A stretch of 64,000 nt of DNA from Tolumonas osonensis (GCF_014202415.1 NZ_JACHGR010000002.1:186001-250000), one strand, 5' to 3'; positions 20,226 through 32,528 are shown, counted from the first letter of the stretch. Program-made: numbers and translations. The notes: generated from the letters alone by a model not told the origin.

Positions 20226-21011
20226 TTATGTGTTAAACCATAACGGGCCTAATGGTGGTTTTGGTAATCCATAATTCAGTGGGTATGTGACATCGACCAG
20301 ATATAAACCCTCGGCCTTTGCTGTGGCGCCGGATATCGTTCTGTCTTTTGCCTCTAATACCTCGCTAATCCATTCAACTGGTTTTTCACTGGTACCTACG
20401 AGCAATAATGAACCCGTAATGTTTCTGACCATGTGATGCAGAAATGCATTCGCCTGAATATCAAGAATGACATAACTTCCGGCCCGATGCACAGACAGGG
20501 ACATAATATTCCGGAACGGTGTATTTGATTGGCATTGGGCCGCACGAAATGATGTGAAGTCCCGTTCACCTAACAGAAACTGACCAGCTTCATTCATTTT
20601 ATCTGCATCCAGTGGATGGTAATAATGACTGACGCCTTTTGCCAGAATTCCCGGACGAAGAGGCTCATTATAGATGATGTAGCGATAACGACGCGCAGTT
20701 GCTGAAAAGCGCGCATGAAAAGTATCGTCCACCACATGTGCCCAGCGCACGGCGATATCATCTGGTAACTGTGCATTTATACCCAGCGTCCAGGCAGACA
20801 TTTGCCGGGTAGCCGTTGTGTCAAAATGGATGACCTGCCCTGTTGCATTGACTCCTGCATCAGTCCGTCCTGCACACTGTATTTCCACGGGATGGTTAGC
20901 AACTCGTGATAATGCAGTTTCCAGTTCCTGCTGGATACTGTTTACTTCCCGTTGTCTTTGCCAACCGTAATAGTTAGCACCGAAATATTCTATTCCTAGC
21001 GCAATACGCAT
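20226..21011 (-). CDS. truA: tRNA pseudouridine(38-40) synthase
   Basis: Modifies uridines 38-40 in the anticodon stem-loop of tRNAs. The catalytic aspartate is D51 in CAGRTDAGV, with the downstream RRYRYIIYN and FLHHMVRN motifs present. The start at 21011 ([11 protein letters not shown]) fits the family; the open frame extends 25 codons further upstream without homology and runs into the fimV terminator. The resulting 261 aa is a normal length. Confidence 0.97.
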   Translation of the reverse strand: MRIALGIEYFGANYYGWQRQREVNSIQQELETALSRVANHPVEIQCAGRTDAGVNATGQVIHFDTTATRQMSAWTLGINAQLPDDIAVRWAHVVDDTFHARFSATARRYRYIIYNEPLRPGILAKGVSHYYHPLDADKMNEAGQFLLGERDFTSFRAAQCQSNTPFRNIMSLSVHRAGSYVILDIQANAFLHHMVRNITGSLLLVGTSEKPVEWISEVLEAKDRTISGATAKAEGLYLVDVTYPLNYGLPKPPLGPLWFNT

Positions 21012-21058
21012 ATCTGTCTCCGGACTGAATCGCGCGGGATTATACGTCAGCAGAAGAT

Positions 21059-21091
21059 AAAAAAAAGTGGTGATCTCTGTCACCACTTTTT
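21059..21091 (-). terminator. Rho-independent terminator of fimV
   Basis: AAAAAGTGGTGA and TCACCACTTTTT pair around a 6-base loop. On the minus strand the stem is followed by a run of eight T, directly after the fimV stop at 21100. Confidence 0.88.
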
Positions 21092-21099
21092 ACATCCGT

Positions 21100-23085
<1,986 letters not shown>

Positions 23086-23207
23086 ATGTAATGTCCTTTT
23101 TATTTTTATCCCGCCTTTCACACCCAATTACAGGCAATCCGGGTAGCGTCCGCTTAAATTATGATTGTGCAATCATAGAGACAAACTAATTGATTTAACA
23201 AGCTTTA

Positions 23208-23241
23208 TGATAATGGCGGCTATAGTATGCCGCCATTATCA
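23208..23241 (-). terminator. 13-bp perfect hairpin after usg
   Basis: TGATAATGGCGGC (23208-23220) and GCCGCCATTATCA (23229-23241) flank an 8-base loop just after the usg stop. The stem is strong, but no T tract follows on the minus strand, so it may be a terminator of weak type or a 3' stabiliser. A second small palindrome, ATGATTG-TG-CAATCAT, lies at 23161-23176 toward the fimV promoter. Confidence 0.55.
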
Positions 23242-23251
23242 CATTCACCTT

Positions 23252-24214
23252 TTAATGCATTACGGGGTTCACTAACTGTTCAGCCAACGAAACGGCATTC
23301 CGGATGCGGCCTGAGCGCAAGAGATCGGTAACTATGTACAAACGGAATGTCTGAATCTCGGCCTGTTCATCTGATATGAATTGCAGATAAATTTTGCTCT
23401 GATTGGAACCATGCGTCACCGGTGTCAGCAGTTCATCCGATAATTCGATATCGTTCAGGGATACTAACATCTTGGTTATTACCTCTTTCGGTAAGGCATC
23501 TTCCAGAACAATATCGGCTATTACCGTCGTGCCGTAAAAAACCGGAGCCTGCAACAAGGTTACCGTTGTATTGATTTTTTCTTCGGGGAACAATTGCTGT
23601 AATTCCGGAGCTAAACAGGATTTATGCTGCTCTGGCACAATGTTGAATGCCAACTGCGCCGGGAATACTGTATTTTCCAGTGGACGACCATTCATCAGAT
23701 GCGCTATTTCTCTGGCCAACGCTTCCGTTCCCTTTTTGCCATAAGCAGAAACAGGCTTCAGTGCGACAACATTTAACTGCGAGATAGCCGTTTCTTCAAA
23801 GAAAGGCTGGATGATCTGCGCCATCAGTACAGTTAAATCGCTTGGTGATACATAAACCGCAGATTCCAACTCTTCTTTTTTCGCAAACAGGCTCAGTCCA
23901 TACGATGAGGCTTTAAATGCGGCAGAACGTAGATCAATAATCTTGCATCCGCTATGTAATGCACGATCAAAAGCCGCGGCATATTCATCTGAATTGCCAA
24001 CCAGAAAAACCAGTTCAGCCTGCGACCAGTCAAAACTTTCAAGATCCTGAACGTAAACGGTCTGATTATTAAACCGGACTGATTCCTGATCTTCCGCATC
24101 CTGCGCTGTCAGCAAAAATAATTTCCCGACAGAGAGTTCTCTTTCCTGCAGTAATTCAAGCAGGTTTTCGCTGATTAATTCTTCACTGCCAGCAACAGCA
24201 ATATTCATTGGCAT
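23252..24214 (-). CDS. usg: USG-1 protein, aspartate-semialdehyde dehydrogenase homologue
   Basis: Paralogue of aspartate-semialdehyde dehydrogenase (Asd) of unknown function. The 320-aa protein keeps the Asd fold, with an N-terminal dinucleotide-binding strand (IAVAGSEELISENL) and a C-terminal dimerisation half (LNVVALKPVSAYGKKG). At the place where Asd has its catalytic Cys in a GNC context, this protein reads YVSPSDLTVLM, with no Cys. That suggests it is not a working Asd. It sits between pdxB and fimV/truA, matching the pdxB-usg-truA order of enterics. The start could be either of two ATG codons two residues apart. Confidence 0.88.
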   Translation of the reverse strand: MPMNIAVAGSEELISENLLELLQERELSVGKLFLLTAQDAEDQESVRFNNQTVYVQDLESFDWSQAELVFLVGNSDEYAAAFDRALHSGCKIIDLRSAAFKASSYGLSLFAKKEELESAVYVSPSDLTVLMAQIIQPFFEETAISQLNVVALKPVSAYGKKGTEALAREIAHLMNGRPLENTVFPAQLAFNIVPEQHKSCLAPELQQLFPEEKINTTVTLLQAPVFYGTTVIADIVLEDALPKEVITKMLVSLNDIELSDELLTPVTHGSNQSKIYLQFISDEQAEIQTFRLYIVTDLLRSGRIRNAVSLAEQLVNPVMH

Positions 24215-24236
24215 TGTGTCTTTCTCCTGAAGATGT

Positions 24237-25358
24237 TTAATTATCTGAAACGGAAAAACCGAGTTTCATAAGCACGCTATGATTCAATTCGGTTGAAACA
24301 GAAACAGAGCTCCATTCACGCCGTTCGGGGTATCTCTTACGCATTTCATCAAACTGGCCCGGTAATCCAATCCGGTGCCGGAATCGGGCGTCATCACGCC
24401 GGACGTCATAGACCAGATGGATGAGTTTTTTCAGTACAGCTTCTTCCAGGCTGGCAGTTAATGTCAGTCTGTTGATGTCCGCCACAGGTAAAAGCTGTGA
24501 CAGTTGTTTCGTTACCGTGTATCCAAATTGCTGGCAAAATGCTTCATACAGCATGTAAGTCCCACGATACTTTCCTTCCAGACTGTATCCTGCAATATGG
24601 GGAGTTGCGATATCGGTGTAAGGAACCAGCTCCTGCTGAATATCCGGCTCGTTTTCCCAAACATCCATGACAAGCCGCAATGGTTCTGCCGATTGCTGCC
24701 GCAGCAGCATGGCCTGGTTATCCCAGACTTCGCCTCGGGAGGCATTCAGCAATATCTGTTCTGAACGCAGAGACTGGATACGTTTCTTATCCAGCAAATG
24801 ATAGGTGGCGTGTTCTCCATCCCGGGATAACGGCACATGGAAACTGATTAAATCACATTCCAGCGCTTCATCATAAGAGACAAAAGACCGGGGATCGCCT
24901 TCCTGTTCCTTGGGTGGATCACAGAGTTTTACAGTGATTCCGAATTCAGCGGCCTTTTCAGCAACGGAAGAACCCGTATTACCTGCACCAATGATCCCTA
25001 ATGATAATCCTGCCAGCGATAACTGGTATTTCTCAGCCATAACCAGTAATGCGCTGATAATATACTCACCGACGGAGATCTTGTTGCAGCCCGGTGCGCT
25101 GGCAAAACGGATCCCTTTTCCCGCCAGATAATTTTTATCTATGTGATCCGTGCCGATCGTGGCAGTACCCACGAATTTCAATTTTTCAGCCTTGGCTAAC
25201 AACCCGGCATTAACTTTGGTAACAGAACGAACCAGCAGAATATCTGCATCAGCCAACTGCTCCGCGGTCATTGTTCTACCCGGTAACGGCACAATCTCAC
25301 CGAATTCCGAAAACAGGGTTTCGGTCAGTGGCATATTTTCATCAACCACAATCTTCAT
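24237..25358 (-). CDS. pdxB: Erythronate-4-phosphate dehydrogenase
   Basis: Second step of the DXP-dependent pyridoxal phosphate pathway, oxidising 4-phosphoerythronate with NAD. The 373-aa protein has the D-isomer 2-hydroxyacid dehydrogenase layout: an N-terminal catalytic lobe (KIVVDENMPL), a Rossmann domain with GIIGAGNTGS, and the late Asp, Glu and His residues of the active site (WENEPDI, TPHIAGYS). A C-terminal dimerisation domain follows. It lies 22 bases upstream of usg. Confidence 0.96.
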   Translation of the reverse strand: MKIVVDENMPLTETLFSEFGEIVPLPGRTMTAEQLADADILLVRSVTKVNAGLLAKAEKLKFVGTATIGTDHIDKNYLAGKGIRFASAPGCNKISVGEYIISALLVMAEKYQLSLAGLSLGIIGAGNTGSSVAEKAAEFGITVKLCDPPKEQEGDPRSFVSYDEALECDLISFHVPLSRDGEHATYHLLDKKRIQSLRSEQILLNASRGEVWDNQAMLLRQQSAEPLRLVMDVWENEPDIQQELVPYTDIATPHIAGYSLEGKYRGTYMLYEAFCQQFGYTVTKQLSQLLPVADINRLTLTASLEEAVLKKLIHLVYDVRRDDARFRHRIGLPGQFDEMRKRYPERREWSSVSVSTELNHSVLMKLGFSVSDN

Positions 25359-25374
25359 ATTTGTTGCCTGAACC

Positions 25375-25404
25375 TGAAAAAGAAAAAGGGGCTATACGCC
25401 CCTT
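25375..25404 (-). terminator. Rho-independent terminator of fabB
   Basis: AAGGGGC (25386-25392) and GCCCCTT (25398-25404) form a stem with a 5-base loop. Read on the minus strand it is followed by TTTTTCTTTTTC, directly after the fabB stop at 25432. Confidence 0.88.
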
Positions 25405-25431
25405 ATTATGCCATTCGGCTTGATGAAATCA

Positions 25432-26646
25432 TTAGCCTTTGTATTTGCTGAATACCAGAGTGGCGTTAGTACCACCGAAACCAAAGCTGTTTGACATTAC
25501 AGTGTTCAGCTCTGCATCCTGGCACTCGGTCACGATTGGCAGACCTTCTGCTTTCGGATCCAGATGTTCAATGTTGATGCTTGGTGCAATGAAATTGTTT
25601 TCCATCATCAACAGGCTGTAGATTGCCTCATGAACGCCTGCAGCACCCAGCGCATGACCGCTCATAGCTTTGGTTGCAGAGATTTTCGGCGCATTGTCAC
25701 CAAATACAGTATGAATCGCTTCCAGTTCTTTCACGTCACCAACTGGTGTAGAAGTACCGTGGGTGTTCAGGTAATCGATTGGTGCTGCAACAGTAGACAT
25801 TGCTTGTTGCATGCAACGAACAGCGCCTTCACCTGATGGTGCAACCATGTCATAACCATCTGAAGTCGCACCGTAACCGGTGATTTCAGCATAGATGTGA
25901 GCGCCACGAGCCAGCGCGTGTTCCAGTTCTTCAACAACGACAATACCGCCACCGCCAGAGATAACGAAACCATCACGGTCTGCATCGTAAGTACGGGATG
26001 CTTTTTCTGGTGTGTCGTTATATTTGCTGGACAGTGCGCCCATCGCATCAAACTGCAGTGCCAGAGTCCAATCCACCTCTTCACCACCACCGGCGAAAAC
26101 GATGTCCTGTTTGCCTAACTGAATCTGTTCCAGCGCATGGCCGATACAATGTGAAGATGTAGCGCAGGCAGAACTGATGGAGTAGTTAATGCCTTTGATT
26201 TTGAATGGTGTCGCCAGACATGCCGAAGTCGTAGAAGACATGGTGCGTGGCACCATATACGGACCAACACGACGTACGCCTTTTTCACGTAATGTGTCAC
26301 AAGCTTCGATCTGGTTTTTAGAAGACGCGCCACCTGAACCGGCAACCAGGCCAGTACGTGGATTAGAAACCATTTCTTCGGTCAGTTTGGCATCAGCAAT
26401 CGCCTGTTGCATGGACAGATAAGCATAGGCTGCAGCATCACCCATGAAACGCAAAACTTTGCGATCGATCAGTTCAGCGACATCCAGCTTGATATTGCCC
26501 CAGACACGGCTACGCAGGTTGTGTTGTTCAAATTGCTCTGAATAAGAAATACCTGATTTGCCCGCTTTCAGCGAAGCCAGCACTTCAGCCGCGTTGTTGC
26601 CCAGACTAGAAACAATACCGATACCAGTGATAACAGCTCTTCTCAT
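25432..26646 (-). CDS. fabB: 3-oxoacyl-[ACP] synthase I
   Basis: Condensing enzyme of fatty acid synthesis, needed for unsaturated fatty acids. The protein is 404 aa from [11 protein letters not shown] (26646). The active-site Cys lies in [10 protein letters not shown], and the two catalytic histidines in [11 protein letters not shown] and SGHALGAAG. The full-length C-terminus ends in the [12 protein letters not shown] motif. It is divergent from mnmC across 119 bases, the same neighbour as in E. coli. Confidence 0.98.
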   Translation of the reverse strand: MRRAVITGIGIVSSLGNNAAEVLASLKAGKSGISYSEQFEQHNLRSRVWGNIKLDVAELIDRKVLRFMGDAAAYAYLSMQQAIADAKLTEEMVSNPRTGLVAGSGGASSKNQIEACDTLREKGVRRVGPYMVPRTMSSTTSACLATPFKIKGINYSISSACATSSHCIGHALEQIQLGKQDIVFAGGGEEVDWTLALQFDAMGALSSKYNDTPEKASRTYDADRDGFVISGGGGIVVVEELEHALARGAHIYAEITGYGATSDGYDMVAPSGEGAVRCMQQAMSTVAAPIDYLNTHGTSTPVGDVKELEAIHTVFGDNAPKISATKAMSGHALGAAGVHEAIYSLLMMENNFIAPSINIEHLDPKAEGLPIVTECQDAELNTVMSNSFGFGGTNATLVFSKYKG

Positions 26647-26765
26647 TAACTTAAGTTCCAATATGACTTATAAGACCTAGGTATAGTTTACCTGTTTTAT
26701 CTCAACAACTGGTCTGCTTTCCCGTAAAATCCGCCGAACTTTTGTGAATTAGTCGAGGTTTTTTC

Positions 26766-28676
26766 ATGCAGAACTCGTTGCAAAACGCCAAATTAAGCTG
26801 GAATGAGGCCGGAACCCCCGTTTCAGACTCTTTTGGGGATGTTTATTTTTCCAACGATAATGGTCTGCAGGAAACCCGCTATGTGTTCCTGAACCAGAAT
26901 AAATTACCCGACCGCTGGTTAAATCATGACCGGGATTTATTCGTTATTGCAGAAACCGGCTTCGGTACCGGTCTTAATTTTCTGGCTACCTGGCAAGCAT
27001 TCCGGCATTACAAAGAAAACGAGCCAGAAGGAAAAGTCTCTCGTCTGCATTTTATTAGTTTTGAAAAATTCCCGCTTACGCGGCAAGACCTGCAACAGGC
27101 ATTAATGGCCTGGCCTGAATTAATGCCGTTAAGTGAGCAATTAATCACTGCCTACCCTGCCGCAGTTCCCGGCTGTCAGCGGTTACGTTTTGAGAATGGC
27201 GCTATTATCCTGGATCTCTGGCTGGGGGATGTGAACGATTTACTTCCTCAGGTTTATTCACCTGCTGGTGGACTGGTTGATGCCTGGTATCTTGATGGCT
27301 TCGCGCCCAGCAAAAATCCGGATATGTGGACAGAAAACCTGTTCACGAATTTATATCGGCTGATCCGGCCGGAAGGAACGCTGGCCACATTCACTGCTGC
27401 CGGATTTGTTCGCCGGGGATTAGCGGATGCCGAGTTTGAGATGGCAAAAATACCCGGATATGGCAAGAAACGTGAAATGCTGGCAGGCCGTAGTCAGAAA
27501 ATGGCAACACCTGCTTATTCACCTGTCAGTTCAATAGCTATTGTCGGCGGCGGAATCGCCTCTGCCTATCTGAGTTATTTATTAACGCAGCGGGGATATC
27601 AGGTTGAATTATTCTGTGCCGATAATCATGTCGCTCAAGCCGCTTCGGGTAATCCGCAGGGAGCGATCTATCCGTTATTACATAAACCAACTGATTCACT
27701 CTCCCAGTTTTTTGCTGCCACCTTTCATTTTGGTCAGCAGTTAATTAATGAGGTGAATCAGCAAGCCCCGCTCACCTTCAGCCAATGCGGTGTATTACTG
27801 AAAGCAATTGATGAAAAATCTTCACGTAAAATCAGGGCATTGCTGGAAGCTGGTTTTCCAGAGGAATTGATACATGGTGTCGAAGATGATGCGCTATTCC
27901 CTCAGGGCGGCTGGGTTGTTCCCTCTGAACTGACAGAAGTGTTATTCCGGCTAGCAGCCGCTACCGGTTTGCTGAAGCAACATTTTAATTGCGAAATCAC
28001 GGCCATTACAAAACAACAGGAACAGTGGTCACTGATTACAAAGTCCGGAGAAATCAGGTCCGCATCCCAGGTAGTCTTGGCGAATGGTGCTGATATTGGT
28101 AACTTCGAACAAACCTGCGGGTTACCTGTTACGCCGGTCAGAGGACAAATCTCGTTGCTCGATGCCACTGCGTATTCTGAAATAAGCTCCTATGTCGTAT
28201 GCGGCGATGGCTACATTGTTCCAGCACGGAATGGTCAGCAAGTGATTGGCGCTACTTATGTGCGCCATGATAAAAACCGGGATGTTCGTGCCGCAGAACA
28301 TCTGGAAAATAAAGCTAAAATGCAAAGAACGCTTTCGGCTGACATGTCTCAATGCTCCGTCATTGATGGACGGGCTGCTATCCGGGGTGTGACCCGGGAT
28401 CATTTACCGCTGGCTGGTGGTTTACGTACGGAAAACGAACTTCAGGATACAGTGAATAATATGCCGGAATCGGGCTGGTTGCCGCATTCAGATTCCGGAT
28501 TTTTTGTTCTCGCCGGGCTCGGTTCACGCGGTTTATGTTCAGCGCCTTTGGCTGCAGAATTAATTACAGCGTTATTACTGAAAGAACCTCTTCCCTGTTC
28601 CTTGACCATATTGCGGGATCTTGATCCACAGCGTCGCTGGTTAAAACCACAATGGCGGAAAAAACAAACTGGATAA
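26766..28676 (+). CDS. mnmC: Bifunctional tRNA 5-methylaminomethyl-2-thiouridine biosynthesis protein MnmC
   Basis: Completes the mnm5 modification at wobble uridine 34 of several tRNAs. The N-terminal half is the SAM-dependent methyltransferase (ETGFGTGLNFL, then WYLDGFAPSKNPDMW). The C-terminal half, from about residue 255, is an FAD-dependent oxidase that removes the carboxymethyl group (IAIVGGGIASAYLSYLL, AASGNPQGAIYPLLH, GLGSRGLCSAPLAAE). The 636 aa is typical for the fused enzyme. Confidence 0.97.
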   Translation: MQNSLQNAKLSWNEAGTPVSDSFGDVYFSNDNGLQETRYVFLNQNKLPDRWLNHDRDLFVIAETGFGTGLNFLATWQAFRHYKENEPEGKVSRLHFISFEKFPLTRQDLQQALMAWPELMPLSEQLITAYPAAVPGCQRLRFENGAIILDLWLGDVNDLLPQVYSPAGGLVDAWYLDGFAPSKNPDMWTENLFTNLYRLIRPEGTLATFTAAGFVRRGLADAEFEMAKIPGYGKKREMLAGRSQKMATPAYSPVSSIAIVGGGIASAYLSYLLTQRGYQVELFCADNHVAQAASGNPQGAIYPLLHKPTDSLSQFFAATFHFGQQLINEVNQQAPLTFSQCGVLLKAIDEKSSRKIRALLEAGFPEELIHGVEDDALFPQGGWVVPSELTEVLFRLAAATGLLKQHFNCEITAITKQQEQWSLITKSGEIRSASQVVLANGADIGNFEQTCGLPVTPVRGQISLLDATAYSEISSYVVCGDGYIVPARNGQQVIGATYVRHDKNRDVRAAEHLENKAKMQRTLSADMSQCSVIDGRAAIRGVTRDHLPLAGGLRTENELQDTVNNMPESGWLPHSDSGFFVLAGLGSRGLCSAPLAAELITALLLKEPLPCSLTILRDLDPQRRWLKPQWRKKQTG

Positions 28677-28800
28677 TAGCCTGAAATTATGGATGTAATT
28701 TCAGCAAACGGAGCTAAATGACCTGACTTTGTAATAAAGGGCAGGTATAGTGCCTCGCAGAAAACCAGACCCCAAATTAGTTCCTTTCGAGGGGGATCCC

Positions 28801-29748
28801 ATGATTACTGCCTACATGATGCGTAATAAGGTTCTGGAGGTTGTTCAACTGACAACTCAGGACGTATTACCGGCAAACACTATCTGGCTGGATGCCTATA
28901 AGCCTGACGATGAAGAGCGTGAATGGCTGAGTAGTCTGTTTCTGGAAGAAGTTCCGGAAGAAGAAGAGCTGGATGAAATTGAGGCATCTGCGCGTTTCTA
29001 CTGGGACACAGATGGTCTGCATATTTTATCTCTGTTCCCGCAACGGATCGGCGGGGAAACCCGCGGTGTAAACATGTCGTTTACCCTGCGCAATAATCTT
29101 CTGATCAGTTTCCGCGAAGAAGACATCGGTATTGTTCGTCTGCTACGCCATTACATGCGTCATGACCGTGTTGAAATCGAAGACGCAATGGATATTCTGC
29201 TTGAGCTGATGGATCTGAAAGTTGAGTATCTGTCCGATCTGATCGAGGACGGTTATACCACACTGGAAGAAACGTCCGAGCAGGTACTCAGTGACGAACA
29301 GATTTATGAAATGCTGAAAGAGCTGATGGCTCAGGAAGAAACAAACAGCCAGATCCGTCTTGCGCTTCACGATACCCGTCGCGCATTGCGTTTCCTGCGC
29401 CGTACTGTGCGCCAGCAATTGTTATCAGAACAGAAGAAAACCATCGACGAAGTGCTGCACGATATCGAATCGCTGTTGCCACATACTCAGTTCTTGTTCG
29501 ATAAAATCAACTTCCAGCTGGAAGCAGCGATGGGCTTTACCAATCTGCAACAGAACAAGGTCATCAAGATCTTCTCGGTTGCCGCAGTGGTATTCCTGCC
29601 ACCGACATTGATCGCCAGTATCTATGGTATGAACTTTAACATCATGCCTGAATTAACCTGGCAATATGGCTATCTCGTTTCTATCGGAATGATGCTGGCT
29701 TCGGCCTTCGGCACCTACTTCTTCTTCCGCAAGAAAGGCTGGCTGTAA
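28801..29748 (+). CDS. corA: Magnesium/cobalt transporter CorA
   Basis: Pentameric channel for Mg2+, Co2+ and Ni2+ in the inner membrane. It has a large N-terminal cytoplasmic domain and two C-terminal membrane helices (IFSVAAVVFLPPTLIASI and GYLVSIGMMLASAFGTYFFF). The signature YGMNF follows the first helix, and the conserved MPEL loop comes next. The ATG at 28801 has a strong GAGGGGG Shine-Dalgarno and gives 315 aa, close to E. coli CorA (316). A GTG at 28750 would add 17 proline- and lysine-rich residues; it is less likely but open. Confidence 0.95.
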   Translation: MITAYMMRNKVLEVVQLTTQDVLPANTIWLDAYKPDDEEREWLSSLFLEEVPEEEELDEIEASARFYWDTDGLHILSLFPQRIGGETRGVNMSFTLRNNLLISFREEDIGIVRLLRHYMRHDRVEIEDAMDILLELMDLKVEYLSDLIEDGYTTLEETSEQVLSDEQIYEMLKELMAQEETNSQIRLALHDTRRALRFLRRTVRQQLLSEQKKTIDEVLHDIESLLPHTQFLFDKINFQLEAAMGFTNLQQNKVIKIFSVAAVVFLPPTLIASIYGMNFNIMPELTWQYGYLVSIGMMLASAFGTYFFFRKKGWL

Positions 29749-29760
29749 AAGCAGAACACT

Positions 29761-29797
29761 AAGCTGTGGCACCGGATAATGCCGGTGTCACAGCTTT
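29761..29797. terminator. Bidirectional terminator between corA and the DUF2789 gene
   Basis: AAGCTGTG-G-CACCGG pairs with CCGGTG-T-CACAGCTT around a 6-base loop, between convergent stop codons. A short T or A run flanks each side. Confidence 0.78.
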
Positions 29798-29812
29798 CCC
29801 TTCAGAACAGTA

Positions 29813-30061
29813 TCACTTCGAAGATGCGGCCAGTAATGTGGCCAAGGTATCTACCGCTTCCGCCCATTCTGCATCATCAGTAAACGCCTGTTGTAGCATT
29901 TCAACCTGTGCCGCTGTCCAGAACGGCGCGTCGCCAATCGTCATTCCGGCAGAAAGCGGATGAGATTCAATAAATCTACAAATACTCTGCTCATCATTTG
30001 CCAGCCCCAGCTGGCTGAATAATGCCGCCAGATCATGTGTTCCAATGTCCATTTTAGGCAA
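29813..30061 (-). CDS. DUF2789 family small protein
   Basis: An 82-aa soluble, acidic, helical protein ([20 protein letters not shown], then [16 protein letters not shown] and an alternating Trp/Ala helix). It matches my memory of the DUF2789 family of short gammaproteobacterial proteins, whose function is unknown. It is convergent with corA and divergent from fumC, with only 87 bases between the two starts. The length and conserved core argue for a real gene. Confidence 0.78.
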   Translation of the reverse strand: MPKMDIGTHDLAALFSQLGLANDEQSICRFIESHPLSAGMTIGDAPFWTAAQVEMLQQAFTDDAEWAEAVDTLATLLAASSK

Positions 30062-30148
30062 CCCCCGCAGATAGGAACTAATATCATTATAGAAGAGTTC
30101 TCCCCTCCCCGGAGATTCTCTGCCAAGTATTGCTATAGGAATATTGCT

Positions 30149-31564
30149 ATGACCAGACTACGTTATGAAACTGATTCCATGGGAAGCATCCCGGTTCCGG
30201 CAGATAAATACTGGGGAGCGCAAACACAGCGTTCGATAGAGCATTTTCCGATTGGTGTTGATCGTTTCCGCTGGCAGCGACCGGTAATCCGAGCGTTGGG
30301 AATATTAAAACTGGCGGCAGCAAAAGCAAATGCTGAATTAGGCGCATTACCTAAAGCTATTACTGATCCTATAGAACAGGCAGCGCAGGAAGTGATCGAC
30401 GGAAAACTGGATGATAATTTTCCGTTGGTCGTTTTTCAGACCGGATCTGGCACGCAATCAAACATGAACGCCAATGAAGTGATCGCAAACCGAGCCATCG
30501 AAATATGTGGTGGTGAAATTGGTAGTAAAGTGCCTATTCATCCGAATGATCATGTGAATTATGGTCAGTCATCAAATGATACGTTCCCCACTGCCATGCA
30601 TATTGCAGTGGTTGAAGAACTGGAGCAGCAATTGATTCCGGTGATCGAGCACCTGAAACAGACATTCGTAACGAAAGCCGAGGCCTTTTCTCATATTGTC
30701 AAAACAGGCAGGACCCATCTTCAGGACGCTACCCCTATAACTCTCGGCCAAGAAATCAGTGCCTGGGTTGCACAACTGGAGTTTGCTCTGACAGGCATTC
30801 AGGCAAGTAAACCTGGATTACTGGAACTTGCCATCGGAGGAACAGCTGTAGGAACAGGACTGAACGCACATCCTCAGTTTGGTGACCTGACTGCCTCTTA
30901 TATAGCCCGTATTACCGGTCATCCATTTCGCTCGGCAGAAAACAAGTTCTTTGCTCTTTCTGCACATGATGCACTCGTTCAGACTTCGGCTACCTTGCGC
31001 ACACTGGCCGGCGCCCTGATGAAGATTGCCAATGATGTCCGCTGGTTATCCAGTGGTCCTCGCTGCGGTATTGGTGAATTGGTCATACCCGAAAATGAAC
31101 CAGGTTCATCCATTATGCCGGGCAAGGTTAATCCTACCCAAAGCGAAGCCCTGACTATGGTATGTGTGCAGGTATTTGGTAATGATGCCACAGTGGCTTT
31201 TGCTGGCAGTCAGGGAAACTTTCAATTGAATGTTTACAAACCGGTCATGCTACATAATGTACTCGAAAGTATTCATTTGTTAACAGACGCTTGCCGGGCG
31301 TTTGATATGCATTGTGCTCGTGGCATTGAACCCAACCTATCCCGGATCGAGAAAAATCTGGCTGATAACCTGATGCTGGTAACGGCCCTGAATAAACATA
31401 TCGGGTACGACAAAGCAGCGGCTATTGCCAAAACAGCACACAATGAAGGATTGAGATTACGGGATGCCGCTATTGCTTCCGGATACCTTACAGCAGAAGA
31501 GTTTGATAGCTGGATTTCACCAAGAGGGATGGCTGAACCACATAAACACAAACAGGAAGAATAG
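30149..31564 (+). CDS. fumC: Fumarate hydratase class II
   Basis: Iron-independent, oxidant-stable fumarase converting fumarate and malate in the TCA cycle. The protein is 471 aa from [19 protein letters not shown] (30149); the open frame upstream is not conserved. The superfamily signature [11 protein letters not shown] is present, with the other substrate-binding segments [10 protein letters not shown] and [14 protein letters not shown]. The length matches E. coli FumC (467). There is no obvious operon partner. Confidence 0.98.
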   Translation: MTRLRYETDSMGSIPVPADKYWGAQTQRSIEHFPIGVDRFRWQRPVIRALGILKLAAAKANAELGALPKAITDPIEQAAQEVIDGKLDDNFPLVVFQTGSGTQSNMNANEVIANRAIEICGGEIGSKVPIHPNDHVNYGQSSNDTFPTAMHIAVVEELEQQLIPVIEHLKQTFVTKAEAFSHIVKTGRTHLQDATPITLGQEISAWVAQLEFALTGIQASKPGLLELAIGGTAVGTGLNAHPQFGDLTASYIARITGHPFRSAENKFFALSAHDALVQTSATLRTLAGALMKIANDVRWLSSGPRCGIGELVIPENEPGSSIMPGKVNPTQSEALTMVCVQVFGNDATVAFAGSQGNFQLNVYKPVMLHNVLESIHLLTDACRAFDMHCARGIEPNLSRIEKNLADNLMLVTALNKHIGYDKAAAIAKTAHNEGLRLRDAAIASGYLTAEEFDSWISPRGMAEPHKHKQEE

Positions 31565-31590
31565 TTCCCCGGAGATATTTCTCCGGGGAA
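31565..31590. terminator. 11-bp hairpin between fumC and hisP
   Basis: TTCCCCGGAGA and TCTCCGGGGAA flank a TATT loop immediately after the fumC stop, in the 39-base gap between convergent genes. The T tract is short on both sides, but the position and stem strength favour a terminator. Confidence 0.7.
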
Positions 31591-31603
31591 TCAAAATAGT
31601 GGA

Positions 31604-32377
31604 TTACTTCAGCGAACCGGACAGAAACTGTTTCAGACGTTCACTTTTCGGATTGGCGAGCACGTCATCCGGGTGACCTTCTTCTTCAATTTTGCCCTGG
31701 TGCAGGAAAATGACATGGTTGGATACGTTGCGCGCGAATCCCATTTCGTGAGTGACCACGACCATGGTTTTCCCTTCTTCCGCCAGCTTCTGCATGATTT
31801 TCAGCACTTCGCCGACAAGCTCCGGATCCAGTGCCGATGTTGGTTCATCGAATAACAAGACCTCCGGTTCCATAGCAAGCGCCCGGGCAATCGAAACACG
31901 CTGCTGCTGTCCGCCGGACAAGTGAGCCGGGTATTTGGCTCTGGCTCTTTCATCAATACCGACTTTTTCCAGATACTGGATTGCTTTGGCTTTCGCCTCT
32001 TCTTTATCCATACCTAATACTTTGATCGGCGCAGCCATGACATTTTCCAGTACCGTCATGTGACTCCACAGATTGAAGTGCTGGAACACCATCGTCAGCT
32101 TGGTGCGAAGTAGCTGCAACTCTTTCTGGTCGGTGACTTTTAATTGTCCGTCCGTATCCATCGTCATATGGATTTCTTTACCATTAACAAAGATGGAACC
32201 GGCGCTCGGTTTTTCCAGGAAATTCAGGCAACGTAAAAAAGTACTTTTGCCAGAACCGGATGATCCAATGATACTGATCACATCACCGGCTTTTGCGCAT
32301 AAAGAAACACCTTTAATAACTTCATGCTGGCCATATTTTTTATGCAGATCTTTTACAGCCAATTTGTAATTGTGCAT
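31604..32377 (-). CDS. hisP: Histidine/basic amino acid ABC transporter, ATP-binding protein
   Basis: ATPase of the HisQMP2 importer. The 257-aa protein has Walker [10 protein letters not shown] (about residues 38-46), a Q-loop in MVFQHFNLW, the ABC signature LSGGQQQR, Walker [14 protein letters not shown] and the switch histidine in VTHEMG. The [16 protein letters not shown] insertion is typical of HisP. It is the last gene of the hisJ-hisQ-hisM-hisP set and is separated from hisM by a palindromic repeat. Confidence 0.93.
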   Translation of the reverse strand: MHNYKLAVKDLHKKYGQHEVIKGVSLCAKAGDVISIIGSSGSGKSTFLRCLNFLEKPSAGSIFVNGKEIHMTMDTDGQLKVTDQKELQLLRTKLTMVFQHFNLWSHMTVLENVMAAPIKVLGMDKEEAKAKAIQYLEKVGIDERARAKYPAHLSGGQQQRVSIARALAMEPEVLLFDEPTSALDPELVGEVLKIMQKLAEEGKTMVVVTHEMGFARNVSNHVIFLHQGKIEEEGHPDDVLANPKSERLKQFLSGSLK

Positions 32378-32403
32378 GTCATAACCTTTCTAAAATAAAT
32401 CTT

Positions 32404-32528
32404 TACCCTTCGTACTTGAAGCAGCAACATCGTTGACGGCGTTCACTCACCCCAATCACATAGCATATCTATGCTCATGGGGATTCGAACACTTGTCGCC
32501 TTGCTGCAACTCCAATTACTTTGGGTAT
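32404..32528. repeat. Palindromic intergenic repeat element (~125 bp) between hisM and hisP
   Basis: The element begins TACCC (32404) and ends GGGTA (32523-32527). GCAGCAA (32421) mirrors TTGCTGC (32501), ACCCCA (32449) mirrors TGGGGA (32478), and the centre is AGCATA-TC-TATGCT (32462-32475). The whole unit can fold into one long imperfect hairpin. It resembles the ERIC-like palindromic units scattered between genes of gammaproteobacteria. It includes the first base of the hisM stop codon. Confidence 0.7.

Noticed and set aside
28750-28800. Upstream GTG start for corA
   Set aside because: It adds 17 residues absent from the family, while the ATG at 28801 has a much stronger Shine-Dalgarno and matches the CorA N-terminus.
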